In this document: positions 18,074 through 27,062 of the stretch, piece by piece
How positions within the stretch are numbered: the first letter of the stretch is position 1
Layout of the letters: each line of letters opens with the position of its first letter
Assembly (NCBI RefSeq): GCF_001305575.3
Contig: NZ_CP012373.2
Coordinates: forward strand, 1,674,001 to 1,738,000
Source: Beggiatoa leptomitoformis
GTDB taxonomy: Bacteria > Pseudomonadota > Gammaproteobacteria > Beggiatoales > Beggiatoaceae
Length of the DNA: 64,000 nt
Reading direction: 5' to 3'
Notes under the pieces: generated by a model
What the model was told of the DNA's origin: nothing
Databases searched by the model: none
What the model saw: only the letters and a program-made list of their open reading frames with translations
Program-made: the position numbers and the translations under genes

Positions 18074-20262
18074 CCGTCAAAAAATGGTTAAACATTGGAA
18101 CAGCCACTGTTTTAACACTGGCCTTGTTGTTTTCGATGTTAATGACTTCTGATGCTTTACAAAGCTCCACCCGCTTTGACCGCCTCTACACATTATTATT
18201 AGTCGGCAATATTATTGCTGTCGTCGCATTATTAGCCTTAACCGTGTTAAATGTTGGACAACTAGCCCGTCAAGTGCGTAAACAACGGACGGGCGCACGG
18301 CTAACTGTACGGTTATTTATCCTACTGGTTATTTTATCCGTTACACCCGTTTGTATTGTTTATTACTTCGCGCTGCAATTTATTAATCAACGGCTTGACA
18401 GTTGGTTTGATGTCAATATTGAACAAGCCCTCTCAAATTCCTTAAGTTTAAGCCAAGCCTCGCTAGATTCCCGTCGTCGCGAAGCCTTGCGCCAAACAGA
18501 AGCGATTGCAGAAGCCCTAAGCCTGTCTGATGACCAGCAAACTATTCCCCTAGAACTAGATGAATTGCGCGTGCGTAGTGGGGCTTCAGAAATTATTTTA
18601 TTAACGACCAGCGGTCGCCTAATTGCCTCTAACATTGCCGAAACAGGGCAACTACTGCCAACCCAATTAAACGATAGTCTATTACTTTACCTAAAACAAT
18701 CACAAAGTTACATCGGGCTTGACCAAACATCATCACAAGGTTGGACCATTCGCGTGATTGTCAGAATCATGCAAGGCAATGAAGTTCGCTTACTCCAAGC
18801 CTTATTCCCTGTTGCCCAAAATATTAAAGACTTAGCCAGCACTGTCCAAGCCACCTATGCAGATTATCAAGAACGGGCCTATTTACACGACCCATTAAAA
18901 ATTAGTTTTACGCTGGTTCTATCACTCCTACTACTCATCACCATTTTCGGCTCGATTTGGGTAGCCTACTTTCTCGCTCGGCGGTTCGTCGCGCCCTTAA
19001 GTGACCTCGCTGAAGGAACTCGCGCGGTTGCACGCGGAAATTATGATAAACAACTCCCTGTTAATCAACTCAATGAACTTGGTTTCTTAGTACAATCATT
19101 TAATGAAATGACACGCCGCATTGCGTTAGCACAAGAAGCCGTTAAACGCAGCCAAGAAACAACCGACGCACAACGGATTTACTTAGAAACCGTTTTAGGG
19201 CGTTTATCTTCAGGGGTTATTTCTCTGGATAATCAACTGCATCTACGCACAACCAATGCCGCTGCCGAACATATTTTAGGCGTGCCATTAAGTGAACTAT
19301 TAGGACAATCTTTATGGACATTACAAGAAGCAAATCCCCCCCTACAATCTTTATACGTAGTGATTCAAAAATACTTATACGACAAAGAAATAGCTGATTG
19401 GCGCGAAGAAATTACCCTATTTGGCACAGGGGGACGCAAAATATTAATGTGTCGTGGCACACGCCTAAAACCAACTAACGAAGATATGCCCTTAGATGGG
19501 GGTTACGTCTTACTCTTTGATGACATCACCACGCTATTACAAGCCCAGCGTGAAGCCGCATGGAGCGAGGTTGCACGACGGCTTGCACATGAAATTAAAA
19601 ACCCATTAACCCCTATCCAATTATCCGCAGAACGGTTACGCCAAAAATATCTGCGTGACGAGAAACCCGATAAACAATTAGAAACCCTAGACCGCATGAC
19701 ACATACCATTATTCAACAAGTTGAAGCAATGAAAGAAATGGTCAATGCGTTTTCTGAATACGCCCGCACACCACAAATGAAATGGCAAAGAGTCAACCTT
19801 AACAATCTTATTCAAGAAGTATTAGACCTTTACCAAAGTGAAAAAATTCATCTCACCTTTTTATTAGACGAAGACCTACCCATTATTGAAGCAGATAGAG
19901 GACGATTACGGCAGGTATTACACAATCTCATAAAAAATGCCATTGAAGCCAGTCCTACAGATGCACAGGTCTTAATTAATACACATTATTTATCAGAACC
20001 ACAGTTGAATTGTGTAGAATTGCGCATTCAAGATGAAGGGCCCGGCGTGCCTGCACAAATGCTTGACCAAATTTTTGAACCTTATGTCAGCACTAAACCC
20101 AAAGGAACAGGTTTAGGCTTAGCCATCGTAAAAAAAATTATTGATGAACACAATGGCATGGTTTGGATTGAAAATGCACAAGGGGCTTGCGTCATCATAC
20201 GCCTACCTTTAGTCAATATCAGTCGTTCTGAAACATCCGTTTATCACCTAGAATCCCTATGA
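18055..20262 (+). CDS. ntrY: Sensor histidine kinase NtrY-like
   Basis: This 735-residue membrane kinase has three N-terminal transmembrane segments, a periplasmic loop at about 110-275, another membrane segment near 285-305, a HAMP domain, a PAS domain at about 370-490, and a kinase core with H512 in RRLAHEIKNPLTPIQLSAER, the NtrY form of the H box. HATPase motifs are NLIKNAIEAS, DEGPGVP and KGTGLGLAIVKK. NtrY homologues respond to nitrogen, redox or envelope signals depending on species. The ATG at 18055 is preferred to an upstream GTG. The stop overlaps the ntrX start by four bases. Confidence 0.93.
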   Translation: MRFNAVAVKKWLNIGTATVLTLALLFSMLMTSDALQSSTRFDRLYTLLLVGNIIAVVALLALTVLNVGQLARQVRKQRTGARLTVRLFILLVILSVTPVCIVYYFALQFINQRLDSWFDVNIEQALSNSLSLSQASLDSRRREALRQTEAIAEALSLSDDQQTIPLELDELRVRSGASEIILLTTSGRLIASNIAETGQLLPTQLNDSLLLYLKQSQSYIGLDQTSSQGWTIRVIVRIMQGNEVRLLQALFPVAQNIKDLASTVQATYADYQERAYLHDPLKISFTLVLSLLLLITIFGSIWVAYFLARRFVAPLSDLAEGTRAVARGNYDKQLPVNQLNELGFLVQSFNEMTRRIALAQEAVKRSQETTDAQRIYLETVLGRLSSGVISLDNQLHLRTTNAAAEHILGVPLSELLGQSLWTLQEANPPLQSLYVVIQKYLYDKEIADWREEITLFGTGGRKILMCRGTRLKPTNEDMPLDGGYVLLFDDITTLLQAQREAAWSEVARRLAHEIKNPLTPIQLSAERLRQKYLRDEKPDKQLETLDRMTHTIIQQVEAMKEMVNAFSEYARTPQMKWQRVNLNNLIQEVLDLYQSEKIHLTFLLDEDLPIIEADRGRLRQVLHNLIKNAIEASPTDAQVLINTHYLSEPQLNCVELRIQDEGPGVPAQMLDQIFEPYVSTKPKGTGLGLAIVKKIIDEHNGMVWIENAQGACVIIRLPLVNISRSETSVYHLESL

Positions 20263-21632
20263 ATACTACAGCGCATATCTTAGTTGTTGATGATGAACCA
20301 GACATTCGTAACCTGATGAAAGAAATCCTTGAGGATGAAGGCTTTCGCGTCAGTGTTGCTGAAAATGCTGATACGGCTCGCCGACTCCGTCGCGAAGCCC
20401 ATCCCGATTTAATCTTACTCGATATTTGGATGCCAGACACTGATGGCGTGACGCTCTTAAAAGAATGGCACGATAGCGGATTAATGGACAGTGCCCCCGT
20501 TATCATGATGTCTGGACACGGCTCTGTTGAAACCGCTGTCGAAGCAACACGTTTAGGGGCTTATGACTACATAGAAAAACCCGTTTCCATCTCTAAACTA
20601 CTCATTACGATGAAACGCGCGTTAGAAATGGCCATTCTACGGCGTGAGAATTACGGCTTACGCAAACACGCCCTAACAGTAACTGAACCTGTTGGAAACA
20701 GTGATGTCATGGGCGCATTGCGCGAACAAGTAAAACGGATTAATCAACACGATACCGCCGTCCTAATCACCGGCGAGCCGGGATGTGGACGCACCTTATT
20801 TGCCCGTTACATTCATCAAAATAGCCGCCGTCAACCCGCCCCCTTCGTTAATGTGCGGGTTGCGGGCATGAACCCTGAAAGTCAAGCCCTAGAATTATTT
20901 GGAAATCAAAACAGTAGCACCCCATCGCGCCTAGAACAGGCAAATGGTGGCACATTATTTATTAAAGACATCGTCGATTTAGATGTCGCCATACAAGCGC
21001 GCTTACTCAACAGCTTAGAAAGTCAATTTTTCTTCCGTAATGGCGGGGCTGAACCCGTCCCTATTGATGTACGTGTGATTGCGGCAACAGATTACGACCT
21101 AGACGAAGTTGTTCACAATGGACATCTGCGAGAAGATTTATATTACTACCTAAACATCGTCCCGCTACACGTTCCCCCCCTCCGCGACCATTACGAAGAT
21201 GTCCCACAACTACTTGAATTTTACACAAATTTATTTGTGAATCAAGAAAATCTACCCTACCGTCGTTTCACCGTTGCCGCCCAAAACCGTTTACGCCACT
21301 ACAACTGGCCGGGGAATATTCGTGAATTAAAAAACTTAGTGCAACGCCTACTGATTTTAGGTAATGGCCTCAGTATAGAACTCACTGAAGTAGAACCCAT
21401 ACTCAGCAGTCATCAACGCCAAAGTAACACTGCAAATACAAGTAACCATACGATGTATGATTTACCCCTGCGTGAAGCCCGCGAACAATTTGAACGTGCC
21501 TATTTAGAGCATCAACTGCAAGAAGTTGGCGGTAATGTCAGTAAAGTTGCAAGCCGTGTAGGGTTAGAAAGAACCCATTTATATCGTAAACTCAGAGCGT
21601 TAGATATAGACCCTAAACAAAATAAAAAATAA
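20259..21632 (+). CDS. ntrX: NtrX-like response regulator with degenerate AAA+ domain
   Basis: The 457-residue protein has the NtrX layout: receiver domain (phospho-acceptor D55 in LLDIWMPD, K107), a sigma-54 activator-type AAA+ domain (about 145-380) and a Fis-type helix-turn-helix (GGNVSKVASRVGLERTHLYR). The AAA+ part is unusual. Walker A reads GEPGCGRT (172-179), with arginine instead of the essential lysine; Walker B reads GGTLFIKDI instead of GGTLFLDEI; the GAFTGA loop that contacts sigma-54 is missing after ELFG (212-215); and the second arginine-finger position reads YYYLN. It therefore probably binds DNA without ATP-driven sigma-54 activation. NtrX proteins without GAFTGA are known elsewhere. 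Confidence 0.9.
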   Translation: MNTTAHILVVDDEPDIRNLMKEILEDEGFRVSVAENADTARRLRREAHPDLILLDIWMPDTDGVTLLKEWHDSGLMDSAPVIMMSGHGSVETAVEATRLGAYDYIEKPVSISKLLITMKRALEMAILRRENYGLRKHALTVTEPVGNSDVMGALREQVKRINQHDTAVLITGEPGCGRTLFARYIHQNSRRQPAPFVNVRVAGMNPESQALELFGNQNSSTPSRLEQANGGTLFIKDIVDLDVAIQARLLNSLESQFFFRNGGAEPVPIDVRVIAATDYDLDEVVHNGHLREDLYYYLNIVPLHVPPLRDHYEDVPQLLEFYTNLFVNQENLPYRRFTVAAQNRLRHYNWPGNIRELKNLVQRLLILGNGLSIELTEVEPILSSHQRQSNTANTSNHTMYDLPLREAREQFERAYLEHQLQEVGGNVSKVASRVGLERTHLYRKLRALDIDPKQNKK

Positions 21633-21709
21633 AACAGATGCTATTCATCCTGTTTGTCCTTACTAATCTAAAACATGGCTACTCTTTGTTTTCTAACTGA
21701 ATTAATATT

Positions 21710-23083
21710 ATGAAAATCATCATTCTCGGTGCAGGACAAGTCGGTACATCACTTGCCAATAATTTATCCGTAGAAGCCAATGACATTACGGTTGTCGACC
21801 AAAACGCCAGCCTATTACAAAATTTACAAGACCATTTAGACTTGCGCACTATTCACGGACATGCTGCCCATCCTAGCGTATTACTCAAAGCAGGTGCGGA
21901 AGATGCCGATATGCTAATCGCCGTGACCAACAGCGATGAAACCAACATGATAGCCTGTCAAATCGCACATACGCTTTTTCACACCCCCACGAAAATTGCC
22001 CGAGTTCGAGAAGCCGACTATATAAAACACAAAGATTTATTCGCACCGGGTGCGTTAGCTGTTGATGTTCGTATCAGTCCAGAACAACTAGTAACACACT
22101 ATATTCAAAGGCTTATAGACTATCCTGATGCACTACAAGTTTTAGACTTTTCTGCGGGTAAAGTGCAACTTGTTGCTGTAAAAGCCTTTTATGGCGGCCC
22201 TTTGGTTGGGCAAGCCATCCGCACGCTAGAAGATTACATGCCCGATGTAGAAACCCGCATTGCTGCCATTTTTCGACGCGGACGGGCAATTTTGCCTGAA
22301 GGTGATACGGTTATCGAAGCAGATGACGAAGTATTTTTTCTTGCCGCGACCAAACATATACGCAGTGTGATGGGCTGTTTGCGAGAACTCGATCGCCCCA
22401 GTAAACGCATTATGATTGCAGGCGGTGGAAATATTGGAACACGCCTTGCGTCCGCCCTAGAAAACCGTTATCAAGTAAAACTGATTGAACGCAATGCCGC
22501 GCGTACAGAAGAGATTTCTGAGATTTTGAATAACACCATCGTGTTACATGGAGAAGCGGCAGACGAAGATTTATTGCGCCAAGAAAATATCAACGAAACA
22601 GATATATTCTGCGCTGTCACTAATGACGACCAAATTAACATCCTGTCCGCCATGCTCGCAAAAAGTATGGGCGCGCGTAAAGTAATGGCATTGATAAATC
22701 GTGCGGCTTATGTTGACCTTGTACAAAGTAGTACGATAGACATAGCGATTTCTCCACAACAAGCCACGATTGGAACACTACTCGCCCATGTGCGTCGTGG
22801 GGATGTCGTAGTGGTTCACTCTTTGCGACGTGGTGCGGCTGAAGCAATAGAAGCGATTGCACATGGTGATGCAAAAGCCTCTAAAGTGGTGGGAAAACGA
22901 ATAGACCAAATCAAACTCCCACCCGGTACAACCATTGGCGCAATTGTGCGTGATGAACAAGTTATTATGGCGCATCATGATACGGTTATTGAGGCAGAAG
23001 ACCACGTGATTTTATTCCTGATGGATAAAAAACGGATTGATGCAGTAGAACGGTTGTTTCAGGTAGGAATTACATTTTTATAA
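21710..23083 (+). CDS. trkA: Trk system potassium uptake protein TrkA
   Basis: TrkA is the cytoplasmic NAD(H)-binding gating ring of the Trk potassium transporter. The 457-residue protein has two tandem RCK units, each with a Rossmann motif ([10 protein letters not shown] near residue 7 and [10 protein letters not shown] near 238) followed by an RCK_C lobe. It follows ntrX by 77 bases. The membrane subunit TrkH is not adjacent, so it must be encoded elsewhere. Confidence 0.95.
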   Translation: MKIIILGAGQVGTSLANNLSVEANDITVVDQNASLLQNLQDHLDLRTIHGHAAHPSVLLKAGAEDADMLIAVTNSDETNMIACQIAHTLFHTPTKIARVREADYIKHKDLFAPGALAVDVRISPEQLVTHYIQRLIDYPDALQVLDFSAGKVQLVAVKAFYGGPLVGQAIRTLEDYMPDVETRIAAIFRRGRAILPEGDTVIEADDEVFFLAATKHIRSVMGCLRELDRPSKRIMIAGGGNIGTRLASALENRYQVKLIERNAARTEEISEILNNTIVLHGEAADEDLLRQENINETDIFCAVTNDDQINILSAMLAKSMGARKVMALINRAAYVDLVQSSTIDIAISPQQATIGTLLAHVRRGDVVVVHSLRRGAAEAIEAIAHGDAKASKVVGKRIDQIKLPPGTTIGAIVRDEQVIMAHHDTVIEAEDHVILFLMDKKRIDAVERLFQVGITFL

Positions 23084-23167
23084 CCGTTTTTTATTTTTAA
23101 GTTCAACTTGGCAATACCGACAAAGCTGTTCTGTTTCGTTTTAAACCTGATTTGATACAATAAGTTG

Positions 23168-23195
23168 TTCTCCTCCTTCCCAAAAGGGAGGAGAA
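23168..23195. other. Strong hairpin after trkA
   Basis: TTCTCCTCC followed by TTCCC can fold on GGGAGGAGAA across an AAAA loop. It has no T run and lies midway between trkA and the restriction-modification gene. It may be a small dispersed repeat or mark the edge of the inserted island. Confidence 0.35.
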
Positions 23196-23243
23196 ATCTG
23201 CCCCTTCTCACACTAAACCCCTAAAAACACAGACGACTCTTTT

Positions 23244-26200
23244 ATGACTACTTCCATCCAATCCTATTATCGCGAATTAGATGATTTACGCCGCATTGGT
23301 GGGGGTGTGAATGAAGGTAATTTACGCCGTGCTTTTGAAAATTTATTAAAAGAAATTGCTGAAGAACATCAATTAATTGTGTTAGCCGAATACCCAATTA
23401 AAAAAACAACAGGCAATTTGCGTGTTGATGGCGCGGTGATTGACCGCTTACGTTTGGTGCATGGCTGGTGGGAAGCGAAAGATGAAAAAGATGATTTAGA
23501 TACCGAAATCAGCCTTAAATTAGCGAAAGGCTATCCATCAGATAATATTATTTTTGAAGACACGCGCACCGCTGTTTTATATCAACATCATGAAGAAGCG
23601 TTTCGCACACCCATTGAAAATGCAAAACAGTTTGAAAAATTACTCACCCGATTTTTTGACTATGAATTGCCACAAGTACAGAATTTTCGGTTAGCACGCG
23701 ATAAATTTCTAAGCGAATTGCCTGATGTTTCAAAAGCTTTAATTCAATTATTAGAAAAAGCCCACACAGATAATTTAAAGTTTCATCAACAAGCACAACA
23801 ATTTTTGGCCTTGTGTCAACGTTCTATTGGTCAAAATGTGACGCGGAATCATGTAGATGAAATGTTGATTCAACATATTTTAACTGACCAAGTTTTTCGT
23901 GCCGTCTTTCCCGATTCTAATTTTCATCGAGAAAATCACTTAGCCGTTGCCATTGGTGAATTAGAACGGTCTTTTTTTCTTGGTGAAACACGGATTAATT
24001 TGTTAAAGCGTTTAGAACCCTATTTTGCTGCGATTCGTCAGGCCGCCGCCAGCACGGTTACATCGCATGAAAAACAAACTTTTTTGAAACAAGTTTATGA
24101 AGATTTTTACACCGCTTACAACCCAAAAGATGCCGATAAATTAGGCATTGTTTATACACCACAAGAAGCCGTGCGTTTTATTATTTCTGGTTGCGATTGG
24201 TTAGCACAGGAGCATTTTAATAAATCACTGATTGATAAAGATTTAGATATTTTAGACCCTTGCACGGGAACGGGAACATTTATTGTTGATTTGTTGGATT
24301 TTTGGCGCGGACAAAATAAAGAATTAGTGCGTAAATTTATGCAGGAAGTTCATGCTAATGAAGTATCTATTTTGTCTTATTACATTGCTTGTTTGAATAT
24401 CGAACAAACTTTTTATGAAATTACGCATGAATGGCAGGAATTTAAAGGTTTATGTCTTGTTAATACGTTAGACAATGTCGGTTTTGAACAAACCCACTCA
24501 GGCGCAATCAGTGATATATTCGGCAGTTTGACCGATGAAAACCATTTGCGCATTCAAGCCCAGAATAAACGTAAAATTCCCATTATTTTAGGCAATCCAC
24601 CTTATAACGCTAATCAGCAAAATGAGAATGACAACAATAAAAATGATGTTGCCATTGCCATTGATAAGCGTATTAAAGACACTTACTTATCAGAAAGCAC
24701 CGCGCAAAAAACTAAATTATATGACCCTTATGTGCGTTTCTTTCGTTGGGCTTCCGATAGATTGGGAGAAAAAGGCATTTTAGGATTTGTTACTAATCGG
24801 TCTTATTTGGATTCACGCAGTTTTGATGGTTTTCGCAAAACCATAGCCAAAGAATTTCAAGAAGTTTGGATTGTTGATTTAATGAGTGATGTACGGAAAA
24901 ATCCTAAAATTTCTGGCACAAAACATAATATTTTTGGCATTCAAGCAGGCGTTGCGATTGTTTTCTTAGTGCGAAATCCTGCTTTAAATGGCTGTAAAAT
25001 TCATCATTTAGCGTTAGATGATTTTTTGCCTGCAATAGAAAAACGTCGCTGGTTAAAAAGCCATTCTTTGCAAAAATTAGCCAAAACAGGACAATTTGAT
25101 TTAATTCGTCCGAATCCACAAGGTTTATGGTTAAATCAACCTACCGAAGATTGGGCAGATTATTTGCCAATTGCCAGTAAAGAAGCCAAAGCGGGGAGAA
25201 GTCAGGAAGCAATTTTTAAATTGCATTCTTTGGGAGTTGTAACCAATCGTGATGAATGGGTTTATGACTTTTCAGAAAAAGAAGTAAATCAAAAAGTCAA
25301 TTTTTTAATTGATAATTATGAGCAAAAACGACTTAATTCTGAGCTTATTGATACAGAAATAAAATGGACAAGAGCGGTCAAAAATGATTTGGCTAAAAAT
25401 GTCGCTTATTCTTACGATGAGAAATGCGTAATTGACTCAGTTTATCGACCATTTATCATTAAGAAACTTTATTTTAACCAAAAACTTAATGAAATGCAGT
25501 ATAAATTAAGAGATATATTTGGTGTATATCCCAATTCAAATTTTGAAAATGTGGTGATTTGCTTTTCCAATGTCACGACAAATAAACAATTTTTCATGAT
25601 AGCAACCAACGTTATTCCTGATTTACACTTAACAGGAGATACAGTTGCTATTGCGTTATACACTTACGCCAAAGACAACACCCGCCAAGACAACATCACC
25701 GACTGGGCATTAACACAATTTCGTGAACATTACCAAACCACTGAAATAGAAAAAACTGATATATTTCACTATGTTTATGCGGTGTTGCACAATCCCGCGT
25801 ATCGAGAAAAATTTGCCTTAAACTTAAAACAAGAATTCCCGCGCATTCCGTTTTATAACGACTTTTTTAAATGGAAAAATTGGGGAGCGCGCTTAATACA
25901 ACTACACGTTAATTTTGAAACCATCACGCCTTATGCTTTCACACGCGTTGATTCCGAAACAAAAACCAACAAAGTCCGCTTAAAAGCGGATAAAACAAGT
26001 CATCTAATAGAAATCGACAGCGAAACCCAATTAAAAAACATTCCAGAAATAGCATGGCAATATCAACTAGGGAATCGTTCCGCATTAGAATGGGTATTAG
26101 ACCAATACAAAGAAAAAACCCCAAAAGACCCAACAATTCGGGAAAAATTCAACAACTACCATTTCGCCGATTACAAAGAAACGGTTATTGATTTATTAGG

Positions 26201-26255
26201 AAAAGTCTGCACAGTGAGCGTGGAAACGATGGGGATTGTGGGAGAGATGCTTTAG
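23244..26255 (+). CDS. Single-chain restriction-modification enzyme (nuclease plus N6-adenine methylase)
   Basis: This 1003-residue protein combines an N-terminal PD-(D/E)xK-like nuclease (D62 in LRVDGAVID, then E77-A-K79 in WWEAKDE), a helical connector (about 110-300, including YTPQEAVRFII), and a gamma-class N6-adenine methyltransferase with motif I DPCTGTGTF (338-346) and motif IV NPPY (451-454). The C-terminal part (about 560-1000) would hold target recognition. It resembles type ISP/type IIG enzymes but no DEAD-box helicase region is seen, so it is shorter than LlaGI-type type ISP proteins. It has no separate methylase or specificity gene. Its stop codon overlaps the stop of the convergent ToxN-like gene. 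The region looks more AT-rich than its surroundings, which fits acquisition by transfer. Confidence 0.87.
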   Translation: MTTSIQSYYRELDDLRRIGGGVNEGNLRRAFENLLKEIAEEHQLIVLAEYPIKKTTGNLRVDGAVIDRLRLVHGWWEAKDEKDDLDTEISLKLAKGYPSDNIIFEDTRTAVLYQHHEEAFRTPIENAKQFEKLLTRFFDYELPQVQNFRLARDKFLSELPDVSKALIQLLEKAHTDNLKFHQQAQQFLALCQRSIGQNVTRNHVDEMLIQHILTDQVFRAVFPDSNFHRENHLAVAIGELERSFFLGETRINLLKRLEPYFAAIRQAAASTVTSHEKQTFLKQVYEDFYTAYNPKDADKLGIVYTPQEAVRFIISGCDWLAQEHFNKSLIDKDLDILDPCTGTGTFIVDLLDFWRGQNKELVRKFMQEVHANEVSILSYYIACLNIEQTFYEITHEWQEFKGLCLVNTLDNVGFEQTHSGAISDIFGSLTDENHLRIQAQNKRKIPIILGNPPYNANQQNENDNNKNDVAIAIDKRIKDTYLSESTAQKTKLYDPYVRFFRWASDRLGEKGILGFVTNRSYLDSRSFDGFRKTIAKEFQEVWIVDLMSDVRKNPKISGTKHNIFGIQAGVAIVFLVRNPALNGCKIHHLALDDFLPAIEKRRWLKSHSLQKLAKTGQFDLIRPNPQGLWLNQPTEDWADYLPIASKEAKAGRSQEAIFKLHSLGVVTNRDEWVYDFSEKEVNQKVNFLIDNYEQKRLNSELIDTEIKWTRAVKNDLAKNVAYSYDEKCVIDSVYRPFIIKKLYFNQKLNEMQYKLRDIFGVYPNSNFENVVICFSNVTTNKQFFMIATNVIPDLHLTGDTVAIALYTYAKDNTRQDNITDWALTQFREHYQTTEIEKTDIFHYVYAVLHNPAYREKFALNLKQEFPRIPFYNDFFKWKNWGARLIQLHVNFETITPYAFTRVDSETKTNKVRLKADKTSHLIEIDSETQLKNIPEIAWQYQLGNRSALEWVLDQYKEKTPKDPTIREKFNNYHFADYKETVIDLLGKVCTVSVETMGIVGEML

Positions 26256-26737
26256 TTTTTTGAAAACTCCAGACATTTTTGTTCTAATAGACTAAAGTTA
26301 CAGCAAATTTTTGCATAGTGTGAATCTTGTTTAACGACTACTTTTTCATAAATATTCTGCGAATTTTTAATTATTTTTGCTTCTTTCTTCTTTATAAGGA
26401 GATACTCTTTATTAAGCAAACTTCTATAAGGCTCAGATTCATTATTAATATCTAATTCAGTTATTTCAGATGGTGGAACAGGAATCATATTATTAATATT
26501 TAATACGGCTATTAAAATGTTACCATCTTCCAAGCGAACAAAGTCCAGCCGATCCTTCCACGAATGATGCTTATTCTTAGGAGAACTTAAAGGGACATAA
26601 TATTTAAAATTATTTATCTCAAAAACCACGCCAATATAAGGTCTTGTATTATTATTTTTCTCATTATTCAGAATTTTTCCATCGAATTTTTTTAAATACT
26701 CTACATAAAGCGTTTCAACTTGATATAAGCGCATCAT
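26252..26737 (-). CDS. toxN: Type III toxin, ToxN/AbiQ-like endoribonuclease
   Basis: From the ATG pair at 26732-26737 the protein has 161 residues, close to the usual ToxN size. It contains the hallmarks of the ToxN/AbiQ family: PYIGVVFEINNFKYYVPLSS followed by PK (the SSPK motif, residues 51-54), VLNINNMIPVPPSEI, EPYRSLLNKEYLLIKK and a C-terminal CCNFSLLEQKC. Family members are sequence-specific RNases that cut mRNAs and their own antitoxin RNA. The frame is open further upstream, but that part overlaps the terminator, so the later start is chosen; GGGG lies eight bases before it. Upstream are the antitoxin RNA repeats and terminator in the order expected for toxIN. Confidence 0.9.
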   Translation of the reverse strand: MMRLYQVETLYVEYLKKFDGKILNNEKNNNTRPYIGVVFEINNFKYYVPLSSPKNKHHSWKDRLDFVRLEDGNILIAVLNINNMIPVPPSEITELDINNESEPYRSLLNKEYLLIKKKEAKIIKNSQNIYEKVVVKQDSHYAKICCNFSLLEQKCLEFSKN

Positions 26738-26750
26738 AAAGCTAACCCCA

Positions 26751-26789
26751 CAAAAACAAAAAAGCGGCTTTATTATAAAAGCCGCTTTT
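26751..26789 (-). terminator. Terminator between toxI repeats and toxN
   Basis: A perfect 12-bp stem (AAAAGCGGCTTT at 26760-26771 with AAAGCCGCTTTT at 26778-26789) with a six-base loop is followed on the minus strand by a T-rich run. In toxIN loci such a terminator limits read-through into the toxin gene and so sets the antitoxin-to-toxin ratio. Confidence 0.88.
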
Positions 26790-26800
26790 AAAAAACTTCT

Positions 26801-26908
26801 AAAGCTCCAACTCAAGGTATGGAATCACCTACTTTTAAAGCTCCAACTCAAGGTATGGAATCACCTACTTTTAAAGCTCCAACTCAAGGTATGGAATCAC
26901 CTACTTTT
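26801..26908 (-). ncRNA. toxI: ToxI-like antitoxin RNA: three 36-nt tandem repeats
   Basis: Three identical, directly adjacent 36-base units lie at 26801-26836, 26837-26872 and 26873-26908. On the minus strand each unit reads AGGTGATTCCATACCTTGAG followed by TTGGAGCTTTAAAAGT. From memory, the Pectobacterium ToxI unit is also 36 nt and starts AGGTGATTTGCTACCT, so the AGGT...ACCT pairing and spacing are shared. In known systems the toxin cuts the precursor into 36-nt pseudoknots that assemble with and inhibit it. No clear promoter was found upstream; ATCAAA and TTATCA 17 bases apart are only a weak candidate. Confidence 0.88.
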
Positions 26909-27062
26909 AACTGATAACGCTATCTGTTTCTCTTTTGATAGAGATTTAATACCGCCATCTACGGTCTAATTATGGTTCAAAGGTGCTATACCGTCAAGGT
27001 GTTTTGTGTTTCAATAGTGCAAAAAATAAAAGCTTAACATGGTGTTACACGAAAGCAAAGCC

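Noticed and set aside
26801-26908. Three 36-bp direct repeats as a CRISPR array
   Set aside because: The units are directly adjacent with no spacers, and they precede a terminator and a ToxN-like gene, which fits a type III antitoxin RNA instead.
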